Below, one piece after another: positions 25,538 to 35,890 of a stretch of 64,000 nucleotides of DNA. Both the position numbers and the translations under genes were made by a program. The stretch is from Bacteroides stercoris ATCC 43183. Its GTDB lineage: Bacteria; Bacteroidota; Bacteroidia; Bacteroidales; Bacteroidaceae. Location: the NCBI RefSeq assembly GCF_025147325.1, contig NZ_CP102262.1:2728001-2792000 (forward strand), given 5' to 3'. The stretch's first letter is position 1; every line of letters starts with the position of its first letter. The notes beneath the pieces are model-generated. The model did no database searches and had not been told where the DNA came from. It worked only from the letters and a program-made list of their open reading frames with translations.

Positions 25538-27835
25538 ATGAAAAGATTTTTTTTGTTTTTGTCAGTCTGTTTATTGCTTCTGCCGTTTGTGCAAGCTCAG
25601 AAAGTAGGACTTGTTTTGAGTGGCGGAGGTGCGAAAGGCATGACCCATATCGGTATCATTCGCGCTTTGGAGGAAAACAATATTCCTATCGACTACATTA
25701 CGGGTACTTCTATGGGAGCTATCATAGGTTCACTCTATGCTATGGGATACTCTCCCGATGATATGGAGGCTTTATTGCGTTCCGAAGACTTCAAACGCTG
25801 GTATTCAGGACAGGTAGAACCCGAATACGGGTATTATTTTAAACAGAACCGGCCGACCCCGGAGTTTTTCAATATCCGTTTCTCCTTTAAGGACTCGCTG
25901 CATATCAAGCCTCAGATACTGCCTACAAGCATGGTAAATCCCATTCAGATGAATCTGGTCTTTGTGGAGCTATTTGCACGGGCTACGGCTGCATGCAGCG
26001 GCGATTTTAACCGCCTGTTTGTGCCTTTCCGGTGTATTGCCTCCGATGTATATAACAAGAAACCGTTGATTATGCGTAGAGGAGATTTGGGAGATGCGGT
26101 ACGCGCTTCCATGAGTTTTCCGTTTGTTTTCAAACCGATAGAGATTGATAGCGTTTTAGCTTATGACGGTGGAATTTATAATAATTTCCCCACAGATATT
26201 ATGCGTGAGGACTTTAAACCGGAAGTCATCATAGGTAGCGTGGTAGCCGCCAACCCCGGTAAGCCGAAAGAGAATGATTTGATGAGCCAGCTTGAAAATA
26301 TGATTATGCAGAAGACGGATTATACTCTTCCGGATTCTTTAGGCATTATTATGACATTCAAGTATGACGATGTAAGCCTTTTGGACTTTGACCGTTTGCA
26401 GGAGTTGCACGATATCGGCTATAACCGGACTATCAGTTTAATGGATTCTATAAAAGGCCGTATTCATCGGAGGGTAAGTGCGGAAAATGTTCGTTTAAGG
26501 CGGTTGGTCTACCGCAGTAATTTGCCTCAATTCCGCTTTAGGGACATCTATATAGAGGGCGCCAATCCACAACAGCAGGCGTATATCAAAAAAGAATTTC
26601 ATGACGAAGACCATGAGGTGTTTACATATGAAGATTTGAAACGTGGATATTTCCGTTTGCTGTCTGATAATATGATATCGGAGATTATACCTCATGCTGT
26701 ATATGACTCTGAAAACGATTTGTATTCGCTGCATCTGAAAGTGAAAATGGAAGATAATTTTTCTGTAAGGATGGGTGGAAGTGTATCGACAACCAGCTCT
26801 AATCAGATTTATTTGGGGTTGGGTTATCAGGACTTGAATTATTATTCCAAAGAAATAACCCTTGACGGCCAGATTGGCAAGGTATATAATAATGCGCAGC
26901 TTATGGCCAAGATAGACCTTCCTACCCGTATTCCAACCTCCTACCGCCTTATTGCTTCTTTAAGTACGTTCGATTATTATAAAAAGGACAAACTCTTTTC
27001 TAAGAATGATAAGCCCTCTTTTAACTCTAAAGATGAACGTTTTGTCAAGTTGATGGTAGCCTTGCCTTTTTTGGCCAATAAACGGGCGGAAATAAGCATC
27101 GGATATGGGAAACTTCAAGACAATTACTTTCAGTCCAGCGTGATTAATTTTGACAAGGACCGTTCGGATAGGAGTACCTACAACCTTTTGGGAGGGGCTA
27201 TCGGCTTTTATGGGAGTACGCTGAATGCACGACAGTATGCCACTAAAGGGTATTTTGAAAAACTGGTGGCACAGGTCTTTAGCGGAAAGGAGAAATTTGT
27301 ACCGGGAAATCCGACGGAAACGAGTGTTACGACTAAAGAAAGGCAATCTTGGCTGCAAATTTCTTATATGAAATATGCCTATCATACTATGAGTCCCAAA
27401 TTTACTTTGGGATGGATGGCAGAGATGCTGTATTCATCGAAGAACTTTTCGGAGAATTATACGGCAACCATGTTGCAGGCGGCAGATTTTTCTCCTACTC
27501 CTCATAGTAAGCTGATGTATAATGAAGCATTCCGGGCCAACCAATTCTTGGCAGCGGGTATCAAGCCTATTTTTGTTTTCAATGATATGTTCCAATTCCG
27601 TTCTGAATTTTATGGTTTCGTACCGATATTTCCTATTAAAAAGAATGCATTGAACAAAGCTTATTATGGAAAAGCGTTTTCGCGCTTTGAATATATAGGA
27701 GAAATTTCTGTAATATGCCAATTGCCCTTTGGAGCAATATCTGCATATGTAAATCATTATAGCTCACCGAAAAAGGAGTGGAATGTGGGGTTGACACTCG
27801 GCTGGCAGCTGTTTAATTATCGGTTCATCGAGTAA
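25538..27835 (+). CDS. Patatin-like phospholipase fused to a POTRA domain and BamA-type barrel
   Basis: A 765-residue outer-membrane protein. A signal peptide (FFLFLSVCLLLLPFVQAQ) precedes a patatin domain with the oxyanion motif GGGAKG at 29-34, the nucleophile serine in GTSMG (Ser58), and the dyad aspartate in YDGGIYNNFP (about 210). Residues about 335-400 look like a POTRA unit (FRFRDIYIEGANPQQQAYIK). The remaining 365 residues have alternating beta-strand character and an aromatic end, like BamA/TpsB barrels. The layout matches type Vd secretion proteins such as PlpD. Whether the patatin domain is released or stays periplasmic cannot be told. It is a single gene ahead of the tRNAs. Confidence 0.9.
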   Translation: MKRFFLFLSVCLLLLPFVQAQKVGLVLSGGGAKGMTHIGIIRALEENNIPIDYITGTSMGAIIGSLYAMGYSPDDMEALLRSEDFKRWYSGQVEPEYGYYFKQNRPTPEFFNIRFSFKDSLHIKPQILPTSMVNPIQMNLVFVELFARATAACSGDFNRLFVPFRCIASDVYNKKPLIMRRGDLGDAVRASMSFPFVFKPIEIDSVLAYDGGIYNNFPTDIMREDFKPEVIIGSVVAANPGKPKENDLMSQLENMIMQKTDYTLPDSLGIIMTFKYDDVSLLDFDRLQELHDIGYNRTISLMDSIKGRIHRRVSAENVRLRRLVYRSNLPQFRFRDIYIEGANPQQQAYIKKEFHDEDHEVFTYEDLKRGYFRLLSDNMISEIIPHAVYDSENDLYSLHLKVKMEDNFSVRMGGSVSTTSSNQIYLGLGYQDLNYYSKEITLDGQIGKVYNNAQLMAKIDLPTRIPTSYRLIASLSTFDYYKKDKLFSKNDKPSFNSKDERFVKLMVALPFLANKRAEISIGYGKLQDNYFQSSVINFDKDRSDRSTYNLLGGAIGFYGSTLNARQYATKGYFEKLVAQVFSGKEKFVPGNPTETSVTTKERQSWLQISYMKYAYHTMSPKFTLGWMAEMLYSSKNFSENYTATMLQAADFSPTPHSKLMYNEAFRANQFLAAGIKPIFVFNDMFQFRSEFYGFVPIFPIKKNALNKAYYGKAFSRFEYIGEISVICQLPFGAISAYVNHYSSPKKEWNVGLTLGWQLFNYRFIE

Positions 27836-27862
27836 TTTTTTTCAAAAAAGTTTGCGTATCTC

Positions 27863-27892
27863 TTGCTAATTCAAAAAAAGTACGTATCTTTG
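27863..27892 (+). promoter_or_regulatory. Promoter of the tRNA-Arg pair
   Basis: TTG at 27863-27865, a 19-bp spacer and TATCTTTG at 27885-27892 match the Bacteroides promoter, 18 bp before the first tRNA. Confidence 0.7.
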
Positions 27893-27910
27893 CACCCGTA
27901 AAACAAACAA

Positions 27911-27984
27911 GGCCGCGTAGCTCAACTGAATAGAGTAGCTGACTACGGATCAGCCGGTTACAGGTTTGAATCCTGTCGCGGTCA
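27911..27984 (+). tRNA. tRNA-Arg (ACG), copy 1
   Basis: A 74-nt cloverleaf. The acceptor arms GGCCGCG and CGCGGTC pair with one G-T, the anticodon stem GCTGA/TCAGC holds loop CTACGGA (anticodon ACG), and the T loop TTTGAAT follows. CCA is not encoded. It is nearly identical to the copy at 28003. Confidence 0.95.
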
Positions 27985-28002
27985 CAAATTGTTAATAATA
28001 AA

Positions 28003-28076
28003 GGTCGCGTAGCTCAACTGAATAGAGTAGCTGACTACGGATCAGCCGGTTACAGGTTTGAATCCTGTCGCGATCA
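28003..28076 (+). tRNA. tRNA-Arg (ACG), copy 2
   Basis: A tandem duplicate of the previous gene after an 18-bp spacer. It differs only at acceptor pair 3-70, which is C-G in copy 1 and T-A here, so pairing is kept by two matching changes. Confidence 0.95.
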
Positions 28077-28081
28077 CAGAG

Positions 28082-28117
28082 ATCCTCTACAAATATATTT
28101 TGTAGAGGATTTTTGTT
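28082..28117 (+). terminator. Terminator of the tRNA-Arg operon
   Basis: A perfect 12-bp stem ATCCTCTACAAA (28082-28093) against TTTGTAGAGGAT (28099-28110) with a T-rich tail. Confidence 0.88.
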
Positions 28118-28227
28118 TTTTGCACAGAAACTTCGGGTCAACTTCGGGTCAACGTAAAAACCTGAGGGATTCATAGCTTATGCATAAATTTTGGGTCAGC
28201 GGATTTCCCCGGTTGGCAAGCTTTCTT

Positions 28228-29232
28228 TTAAGCGTATAGCCTAGCCAGTCTGAACATGAAGAATTTCAGATCAGCCACCCCTCTTAACTGGCTTCGAAAA
28301 GCTTTGATTTTAGCATTGAACGACTCCGCTGAAGCATTTGTCAATCGTTCTTCAAAATAATTTATGATGGTCGTACTATGGTTTGAAAACGTATCAAGTA
28401 CCTTGTTGAACTCCATATAGTCAAACTTTTCCACTTCATTGTACCATCTTGCGAGATTTAGCCTTGCTTCATCGAGACCTGACTTCTTGTTGAAGATGTC
28501 TGTCAGTTTCATGCTAAGGCTGTATCCTTCCAGAAGCTTGGGGAATTTATCAAAGAGAATGGCAGCCCTGGTCTTTTGCTGTTCATTCCATTTGCTCCAG
28601 TGTTTCAGTATAATGTGCTTGCTTCTGCTTACTATCTGTGACAGGGTTTCTCCGTTCTCCATTCTTTCAGGTTCCCATTTCCCTATTCTTTCCCTTTCCG
28701 CCTTACTCTTTGTTTCTTTCTTCTTTTGGCGATGCTCCCTGATAGCCTGATTTTCCGCATCAAGTACTTTCCACCGATAGCGTATTCTTAACTGGTCAAC
28801 AGCTTCAGACATGAGCTGCTGTACATGAAAACGGTCATTGATCAGCTTTGCGGCAGGAAACACCTTTCTGACTGTCAGCATCATGGCTGAAGATAAATCT
28901 GTAGTGACAGTCTTGACAGACAGCCGTTTCCGGTGCGGAAGCCTGCGCAAGATTCCGCTTACCGCATCTGTGGCCACTCCACGAACTATTGCAACTAAAG
29001 CACCCTTACGACCTTTAGCTGCTTTATTGGTCAGAATCGTATAAACATCTCCATTGCTCAGGCAAGTTTCATCCAAAGAAAGCTTTTCTCCAATATTTTC
29101 AGGATAAAGGAGATAGTCATGCGCATGTTCGAGCTGATCCCAGTTCCGGTAATCACTGATTTTCTCCTTGTATTGTTTACGAAGAGTCTGCCCTTTTACG
29201 CCATAACGTTCCGCAAGCACACTGATGCTCAC
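28228..29232 (-). CDS. Insertion sequence A transposase, catalytic part (orfB)
   Basis: A 334-residue DDE transposase fragment related to the ISL3/ISAon1 group. The first Asp is in KLSLDETCLS, the second in TTDLSSAMMLTV, with a NDRFHVQQL segment typical of ISL3-like enzymes; the Glu is in NASAESFNAKIKAFRSQLRG. The only start candidate is a GTG at 29232, 10 bp after the orfA stop. The frame stays open upstream through orfA's stop as far as the TAA in the slippery run, and those upstream codons (STPVSISVLAERYGVKG) match the other two copies, so the active enzyme is probably an orfA-orfB fusion. Confidence 0.85.
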   Translation of the reverse strand: MSISVLAERYGVKGQTLRKQYKEKISDYRNWDQLEHAHDYLLYPENIGEKLSLDETCLSNGDVYTILTNKAAKGRKGALVAIVRGVATDAVSGILRRLPHRKRLSVKTVTTDLSSAMMLTVRKVFPAAKLINDRFHVQQLMSEAVDQLRIRYRWKVLDAENQAIREHRQKKKETKSKAERERIGKWEPERMENGETLSQIVSRSKHIILKHWSKWNEQQKTRAAILFDKFPKLLEGYSLSMKLTDIFNKKSGLDEARLNLARWYNEVEKFDYMEFNKVLDTFSNHSTTIINYFEERLTNASAESFNAKIKAFRSQLRGVADLKFFMFRLARLYA

Positions 29233-29242
29233 AGGAGTAGAT

Positions 29243-29593
29243 TCAATCTCCTTCTTTTAAAAAAGAGACGAACTCAGAATTGAGCCGTGTACCGTCAAAT
29301 TCGGATAAATCCCAGTCATAACTGAAGATTTCATTGGAAGATTTGTCAAGCCATTTACGTTTACGAACATGGAGATAAGTGGCGCGACCACGAATAGGAT
29401 AGTCTTGGATTGTACGATACTCACCAAAACCATAGGATATGATATCCGGATTGATCTTATCTTCTTTTAGTTGAACTTTTTTTTCATCAAGATAAATATC
29501 AAAACGGTCAGCACTCTTGTCGAAATTGACAATATCAAAGTTGTCTATAAGCACATCCGGAAGGATGGCACGAAGGAGTTGTGCGGGTTTCAT
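29243..29593 (-). CDS. Insertion sequence A N-terminal transposase part (orfA)
   Basis: A 116-residue protein with a basic stretch (GRATYLHVRKRKWLDK), probably the DNA-binding N-terminal part of the transposase. It is homologous to the orfA of the other two elements, which share the F-x(3)-YL-x(2)-RKRKW-like region. It ends in VSFLKEGD with the run TCTTTTTTAAAAGAA at its 3' end. OrfB lies in the +1 frame relative to it. Confidence 0.82.
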   Translation of the reverse strand: MKPAQLLRAILPDVLIDNFDIVNFDKSADRFDIYLDEKKVQLKEDKINPDIISYGFGEYRTIQDYPIRGRATYLHVRKRKWLDKSSNEIFSYDWDLSEFDGTRLNSEFVSFLKEGD

Positions 29594-29655
29594 AAAACAA
29601 AGGTAAGCAAAGATAGCTAATTTTAAAACTTACCAACCAGATATTTCCGCTGAGC

Positions 29656-30618
29656 CTAAATTTTCGCCAGTCTGAACAGGAAGAAAGCTCTGTCCTTTAC
29701 TCCTCTGAATTGTGTGCGGAACTCCTTTATTTTTGCATTGAACGATTCGGAAGCAGCGTTTGTTGAACGTCTGTCAAAGAAGTTGATTATTTCCCGGTAA
29801 TGCATCTGTACGGAACGTGCCACTCTTCCGAAAGCAAGAAACCCTGATTTTTCCACCTCGTCATACCAGCGGGCAAGATGCGTCAATGCCGCATCCTTGT
29901 ACCTGCATTGGTGGTATATCAGTCCGAGCCTCATGGAGAGGTAGTATGCTTTCTTAATATCGGGATACTCCCGGAACAGGATGCCGGCGCGTACGCGCTG
30001 TGATTCCGTCCACAAGGATTCCTTCTTATATAACAGGTAAATGCTTCTCGAAAGAAGCTGTTTGCGTGAATCACCGTTTTCAAAGACCGGCGCATGATAT
30101 ATCTTCCCGCAGGCTTTGGCATGGGCGATCTGAACAGATTCTTCGTCCAAAGCCTCCCAACGTGCTTTAACGCGCATATCCTGAACCGCCTCATAAGCGA
30201 GTTTCTGCACATGGAAACGGTCTGTGACGCGGCGTGCGGCGGGAAAACAGAGGCGGGCGATCTGCTCCATGTTCGGAGCCATATCCATGGTTATCTCCCT
30301 GACCTGAAAGCGTCTGCGGCGGGAAAGACGGAGCAGTACGGAGGTCACGGTCTTTACATCTGTTCCTTTCACAACGGCGATAAGACTGCCCGAACGGCCT
30401 TTTCTCTCCTTGTTTATCAACACGGTATATAATTCTCCGCGGGAAAGGCAGACTTCATCCAGTCCCACATAAACACCGATGTTCTTCTCGAAAAGAAGCC
30501 ATTCTTCGGCATGAGGAAGCTGCTCCCAACAGAGATAACCGCTCAGGTGATTCCGGTATTGCCGCTCGAGCAGTTCCCCGTCGACCCCGAACAGCGTTCC
30601 CAACAGCCTGCAGCCCAC
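29656..30618 (-). CDS. Insertion sequence B transposase orfB, C-terminus altered by nested insertion
   Basis: A 320-residue DDE transposase part with Asp in YVGLDEVCLSRGE, Asp in TMDMAPNMEQIARLCFPAAR, the TDRFHVQKLAYEAV segment, and Glu in ASESFNAKIKEFRTQFRG. It is close to the 61657 copy over its whole length. The intact end would be RLAK-hydrophobic-YA; here the frame ends RLAKI and the TAG stop is made of two bases of the target duplication plus the terminal G of element A. Only two residues are lost, so activity may survive. Confidence 0.85.
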   Translation of the reverse strand: MGCRLLGTLFGVDGELLERQYRNHLSGYLCWEQLPHAEEWLLFEKNIGVYVGLDEVCLSRGELYTVLINKERKGRSGSLIAVVKGTDVKTVTSVLLRLSRRRRFQVREITMDMAPNMEQIARLCFPAARRVTDRFHVQKLAYEAVQDMRVKARWEALDEESVQIAHAKACGKIYHAPVFENGDSRKQLLSRSIYLLYKKESLWTESQRVRAGILFREYPDIKKAYYLSMRLGLIYHQCRYKDAALTHLARWYDEVEKSGFLAFGRVARSVQMHYREIINFFDRRSTNAASESFNAKIKEFRTQFRGVKDRAFFLFRLAKI

Positions 30619-30628
30619 CGGCAGCTTA

Positions 30629-30970
30629 TCAATATAATTCTTTTAAAAAAGACGCAAATTCATGCGTCATACGGCTACCACCGGCAACCAGTTTCCAGTC
30701 ACGGCTCACGTAACGGTTCTCATCCTTGACAACCCACCTGCGCCGGCGCACGTTCAGAAAAAGCTTCTTGCCGCGTATGGGGAAATCCTGAACCACAACA
30801 GGTTCGTAAAAACCCTTGCTCTCAACTTTCATTCCTGCGTATTCTTTAGGAACTTCATTCTTTTCTTCTAAATAAATCACTATTTCCGATGCGCTTTCCT
30901 TTACGTCCGAGATGATGAAATAATCCAATGTCCCTTCAGGAAGAAGGAGACGGTAGCCGTTGTTGTCCAT
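30629..30970 (-). CDS. Insertion sequence B N-terminal transposase part (orfA)
   Basis: A 113-residue N-terminal transposase segment (YRLLPEGTLDYFIISDVKE-type opening after NNG, then LFLNVRRRRWVVKDE). It is homologous to 62636-62977 over its full length. It ends SFLKELY at the conserved TCTTTTTTAAAAGAA run, with orfB starting in the +1 frame 10 bp downstream. The high arginine content of the RRRRW region suggests DNA binding to the element ends. Confidence 0.82.
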   Translation of the reverse strand: MDNNGYRLLLPEGTLDYFIISDVKESASEIVIYLEEKNEVPKEYAGMKVESKGFYEPVVVQDFPIRGKKLFLNVRRRRWVVKDENRYVSRDWKLVAGGSRMTHEFASFLKELY

Positions 30971-31060
30971 AAGATTTCTGAGTTAGTTTTATGCAAAGAT
31001 AGGATTTTTACAAATATTACCCCTCAGGTTTTTACATTGACCCGAACTTTACATAAAAAA

Positions 31061-31088
31061 AGAGATGTGTCAATTTTGACACATCTCT
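31061..31088 (-). terminator. Terminator of dapA
   Basis: Stem AGAGATGTGTCAA (31061-31073) against TTGACACATCTCT (31076-31088); on the minus strand it is followed by a T7 run. It lies 28 bp past the dapA stop. Confidence 0.85.
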
Positions 31089-31115
31089 TCCATATATACT
31101 AAATAAGATTTGTAC

Positions 31116-32009
31116 TCAGCATTTAATATTCAATTCATCCAATATCTTCCGCATTGCTTCAAAAGTCGTGATTCTGGTAGGCACTAATGGTAGGCGAAGT
31201 TTGTTCTCAATCATTCCCATTGCATTCAACATGGCTTTTACTCCGGCTGGATTACCGTCTACAAAGAGTAATTTGAATAATTCTGCAAATTTGTGGTGGA
31301 TGGTCAGCGCATTTGAGTAATCTCCTTGCAATGCCAGACGTACCATACGACTAAATTCACGCGGAAAGGCATTTCCTATGACCGAGATGATACCAACGGC
31401 TCCTAAGGTAATCAGAGGGAAGGTAATGCCGTCATCGCCTGAAATAACGTCAAAATTGGCGGGTTTATTTTTTATGATGTCATCCATCTGGCTGATATCT
31501 CCCGATGCTTCTTTAATTGCTATTACATTCTTAAAGTCGCGTGCGATGCGCAAGGTTGTTTCGGCTTTCATATTTACTCCGGTACGTCCCGGTACATTAT
31601 AAAGTACAATCGGAAGGTCGGTAGCCTCGGAAATCGCTTTATAATGCTGATAAATCCCTTCTTGGGAAGGCTTGTTATAATAAGGAACAACAGAAAGAAT
31701 GGCATCCACTCCGGTAAAATCGTCATTCTTCAGAGTTTCTACTATAGCGCGAGTGTTATTTCCACCTACTCCAAGCAGAATAGGTATTTTCCCATTCACG
31801 CGCTCGATAACCATTTTCTTGATTTTCTTTTTTTCTTCTTCAGTCAGCGTCGGAGTTTCTGCTGTAGTGCCAAGTACGCATAAAAAATCAGTGTTGTTTT
31901 GGAGCTGATAGTCTACTAAACGCATCAATGCATCGTAATCAACGCTTTCATCCTCTTTAAATGGAGTAATCAGCGCTACCCCCATTCCTTTCAATCTAGT
32001 CTGTATCAT
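31116..32009 (-). CDS. dapA: 4-hydroxy-tetrahydrodipicolinate synthase
   Basis: DapA condenses pyruvate with aspartate semialdehyde in the lysine and diaminopimelate pathway, which also supplies the cell wall. The 297-residue TIM-barrel protein has the GTTAETPTL substrate motif near residue 48, the tyrosine of VLYNVPGRTG, and the Schiff-base lysine in VIAIKEASGD. The length is normal. A -7 box (CAAAAGTA on the plus strand, 32045-32052) lies 36 bp upstream of the start, with CAAA about 22 bp further. It is transcribed alone, separated from ligA by about 100 bp. Confidence 0.96.
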   Translation of the reverse strand: MIQTRLKGMGVALITPFKEDESVDYDALMRLVDYQLQNNTDFLCVLGTTAETPTLTEEEKKKIKKMVIERVNGKIPILLGVGGNNTRAIVETLKNDDFTGVDAILSVVPYYNKPSQEGIYQHYKAISEATDLPIVLYNVPGRTGVNMKAETTLRIARDFKNVIAIKEASGDISQMDDIIKNKPANFDVISGDDGITFPLITLGAVGIISVIGNAFPREFSRMVRLALQGDYSNALTIHHKFAELFKLLFVDGNPAGVKAMLNAMGMIENKLRLPLVPTRITTFEAMRKILDELNIKC

Positions 32010-32112
32010 GAGTATTATAAAGTAATCTCTAATTAAACGACTCGCAAAAGTACGATTTTTTTCAATTTACCATACAAATATAAGCCATAAAAAAGCTTTT
32101 TGTAGAAATTTG

Positions 32113-34191
<2,079 letters not shown>

Positions 34192-34208
34192 CGGAAAAAA
34201 TAAAATAT

Positions 34209-34886
34209 ATGCGTATTGATATCATTACTGTTCTGCCGGAAATGATTGAAGGCTTCTTCAATTGCTCTATAATGAAACGTGCTCAAAATAAAGGGCTTGC
34301 AGAAATACATATTCATAACCTTCGTGATTATACTGAAGATAAATACCGTCGGGTGGATGATTATCCTTTTGGTGGTTTTGCCGGAATGGTTATGAAGATA
34401 GAACCTATAGAGCGCTGCATCAATGCTTTGAAAGCCGAACGGGAGTATGATGAGGTCATTTTCACGACTCCGGATGGTGAACAGTTTAACCAGCCTATGG
34501 CTAATACGCTGTCTCTCGCTAAAAATCTTATAATTCTTTGCGGGCATTTTAAGGGAATTGATTACCGTATCCGCGAACATCTCATAACGAAGGAAATCAG
34601 TATCGGAGACTATGTATTGACTGGTGGCGAACTGGCGGCGGCCGTTATGGCTGATGCTATTGTACGTATTATTCCCGGAGTTATCTCTGACGAGCAATCG
34701 GCCCTTTCCGATTCTTTTCAGGATAATCTGTTAGCTGCTCCCGTTTATACGCGCCCGGCTGATTACAAAGGATGGAAAGTTCCGGAAATTTTACTATCCG
34801 GTCATGAGGCTAAAATTAAGGAATGGGAGCTGCAACAGTCATTGGAAAGAACTCGGAAATTACGTCCGGATTTGTTAGGTGAGTAA
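34209..34886 (+). CDS. trmD: tRNA (guanine37-N1)-methyltransferase TrmD
   Basis: TrmD methylates N1 of G37 in tRNAs with G36, preventing +1 frameshifting. The 225-residue SPOUT enzyme starts [20 protein letters not shown] and carries [29 protein letters not shown] and [20 protein letters not shown], which form the knotted SAM site, and [20 protein letters not shown] near the end. A longer in-frame ORF from 34125 was rejected because the promoter at 34161-34191 lies inside it. It is divergent from ligA and ends at a terminator at 34911-34940. Confidence 0.96.
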   Translation: MRIDIITVLPEMIEGFFNCSIMKRAQNKGLAEIHIHNLRDYTEDKYRRVDDYPFGGFAGMVMKIEPIERCINALKAEREYDEVIFTTPDGEQFNQPMANTLSLAKNLIILCGHFKGIDYRIREHLITKEISIGDYVLTGGELAAAVMADAIVRIIPGVISDEQSALSDSFQDNLLAAPVYTRPADYKGWKVPEILLSGHEAKIKEWELQQSLERTRKLRPDLLGE

Positions 34887-34910
34887 TCTGTAAGATGTAA
34901 ATAAAAATAA

Positions 34911-34940
34911 AAAGGGCATTCAGTTTGAATGTCCTTTTTT
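34911..34940 (+). terminator. Terminator of trmD
   Basis: Hairpin AAGGGCATT (34912-34920) against AATGTCCTT (34928-34936) followed by T6. Confidence 0.82.
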
Positions 34941-34978
34941 ATGAAAATAGTTTGCGAATGGCTATGCTTTGTTATTCG

Positions 34979-35890
34979 TCATACCTCAAGTGCACCGATT
35001 ATTTCTTTAACTGACTTATATCCGTGTCTGTTCAGATAGTCATCAATACCTTCTGCAACTTTCACGGTGATTGCCGGATCAATAAAGTTTGCAGTACCGA
35101 TTTGAATGGCAGAGGCACCTGCGAGCATAAATTCCACAGCATCTTTCCAATTCATGATGCCCCCTAAACCTATGACCGGTATTTTTACTGCCTTAGCAAC
35201 CTGCCATACCATACGGAGTGCAATAGGTTTCACTGCTGCTCCGGACATGCCGCCTGTTACCGTGGAAAGGATGGGACGTCTGCGTTCTGCATCTACAGCC
35301 ATTCCTAACAAGGTATTGATGAGTGATACGCTGTCTGCACCGCCATTTTCAGCAGCACGTGCTATTTCTGTGATGTCTGTAACATTGGGTGACAGTTTTA
35401 CGATAAGTGTCTTTTTGTAAACTGAGCGTACGGCTTTTACCACTTCCTCCGCTCCTTTGGCTGTGACACCAAATGCCATTCCACCTTGCTTTACATTAGG
35501 GCAGGATATGTTTAATTCTATGGCAGGAATATTTACAAGTTCATTAATGATTGCAGCCGTTTCCATATAATCTTCGATAGCAGAGCCTGAAACATTCACA
35601 ATCATATTGGTTTTTATATCCTTGATACGCGGATAGATATGTTCAACAAAGTAATGTACACCCTTATTTTGCAGTCCCACAGCGTTTAACATACCTGATG
35701 GAGTCTCTGCCATACGCGGATACGGATTACCTTCACGTTTGTGAAGAGTAGTTCCCTTTACAATTATACCACCTATTCGCGATATATCGATGAAATCGGC
35801 GAATTCTTCACCATATCCAAAAGTTCCGGATGCTGTCATCACCGGATTTTTCATTTGCAATTCACCAATGTTTACACTTAAATCTGCCAT
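34979..35890 (-). CDS. pyrD: Dihydroorotate dehydrogenase B, catalytic subunit
   Basis: The FMN subunit of class 1B dihydroorotate dehydrogenase, which oxidises dihydroorotate to orotate in pyrimidine synthesis. The 303-residue TIM barrel has [15 protein letters not shown], the active-site loop [13 protein letters not shown] with the catalytic cysteine of class 1[10 protein letters not shown], and the FMN phosphate site [19 protein letters not shown]. Its first 13 bases overlap the end of pyrK, so the two subunits are translationally coupled. Confidence 0.95.
   Translation of the reverse strand: MADLSVNIGELQMKNPVMTASGTFGYGEEFADFIDISRIGGIIVKGTTLHKREGNPYPRMAETPSGMLNAVGLQNKGVHYFVEHIYPRIKDIKTNMIVNVSGSAIEDYMETAAIINELVNIPAIELNISCPNVKQGGMAFGVTAKGAEEVVKAVRSVYKKTLIVKLSPNVTDITEIARAAENGGADSVSLINTLLGMAVDAERRRPILSTVTGGMSGAAVKPIALRMVWQVAKAVKIPVIGLGGIMNWKDAVEFMLAGASAIQIGTANFIDPAITVKVAEGIDDYLNRHGYKSVKEIIGALEV

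Larger units (their letters stand above)
28193..29656 (-). mobile_element. Insertion sequence A, nested in insertion sequence B
   Basis: A 1464-bp element with imperfect inverted termini: GGGTCAGCGGATTTC from 28193 and GGCTCAGCGGAAATA on the other strand from 29656, both followed by GGTTGG(C/T)AAG. It is flanked by an exact 8-bp direct repeat TAAATTTT at 28185-28192 and 29657-29664, the target-site duplication. It carries orfA (29243-29593) and orfB (28228-29232). The insertion fell in the last codons of orfB of element B. Confidence 0.9.
28146..31043 (-). mobile_element. Insertion sequence B (ISL3/ISAon1-like), interrupted by insertion sequence A
   Basis: Termini are GGGTCAACGTAAAAACCTGA at 28146 and, on the other strand, GGGTCAATGTAAAAACCTGA ending at 31043, an almost perfect inverted repeat. 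The element carries orfA (30629-30970) and orfB (29656-30618). Insertion sequence A (28193-29656) sits inside the 3' end of its orfB, with the left remnant at 28146-28192. An 11-bp tandem duplication (CTTCGGGTCAA at 28131 and 28142) overlaps the left end. No clean 8-bp target duplication is visible, only AACTT on both sides. The same element type is present at 61624-63043. GC content of this copy is visibly higher than that of its relative. Confidence 0.85.

Noticed and set aside
29250..29275. Classical -1 programmed frameshift at TTTAAAA in the transposase genes
   Set aside because: Orfs were placed by hand: orfB is in the +1 frame relative to orfA, and the -1 frame in element A meets a TGA before any orfB codon.
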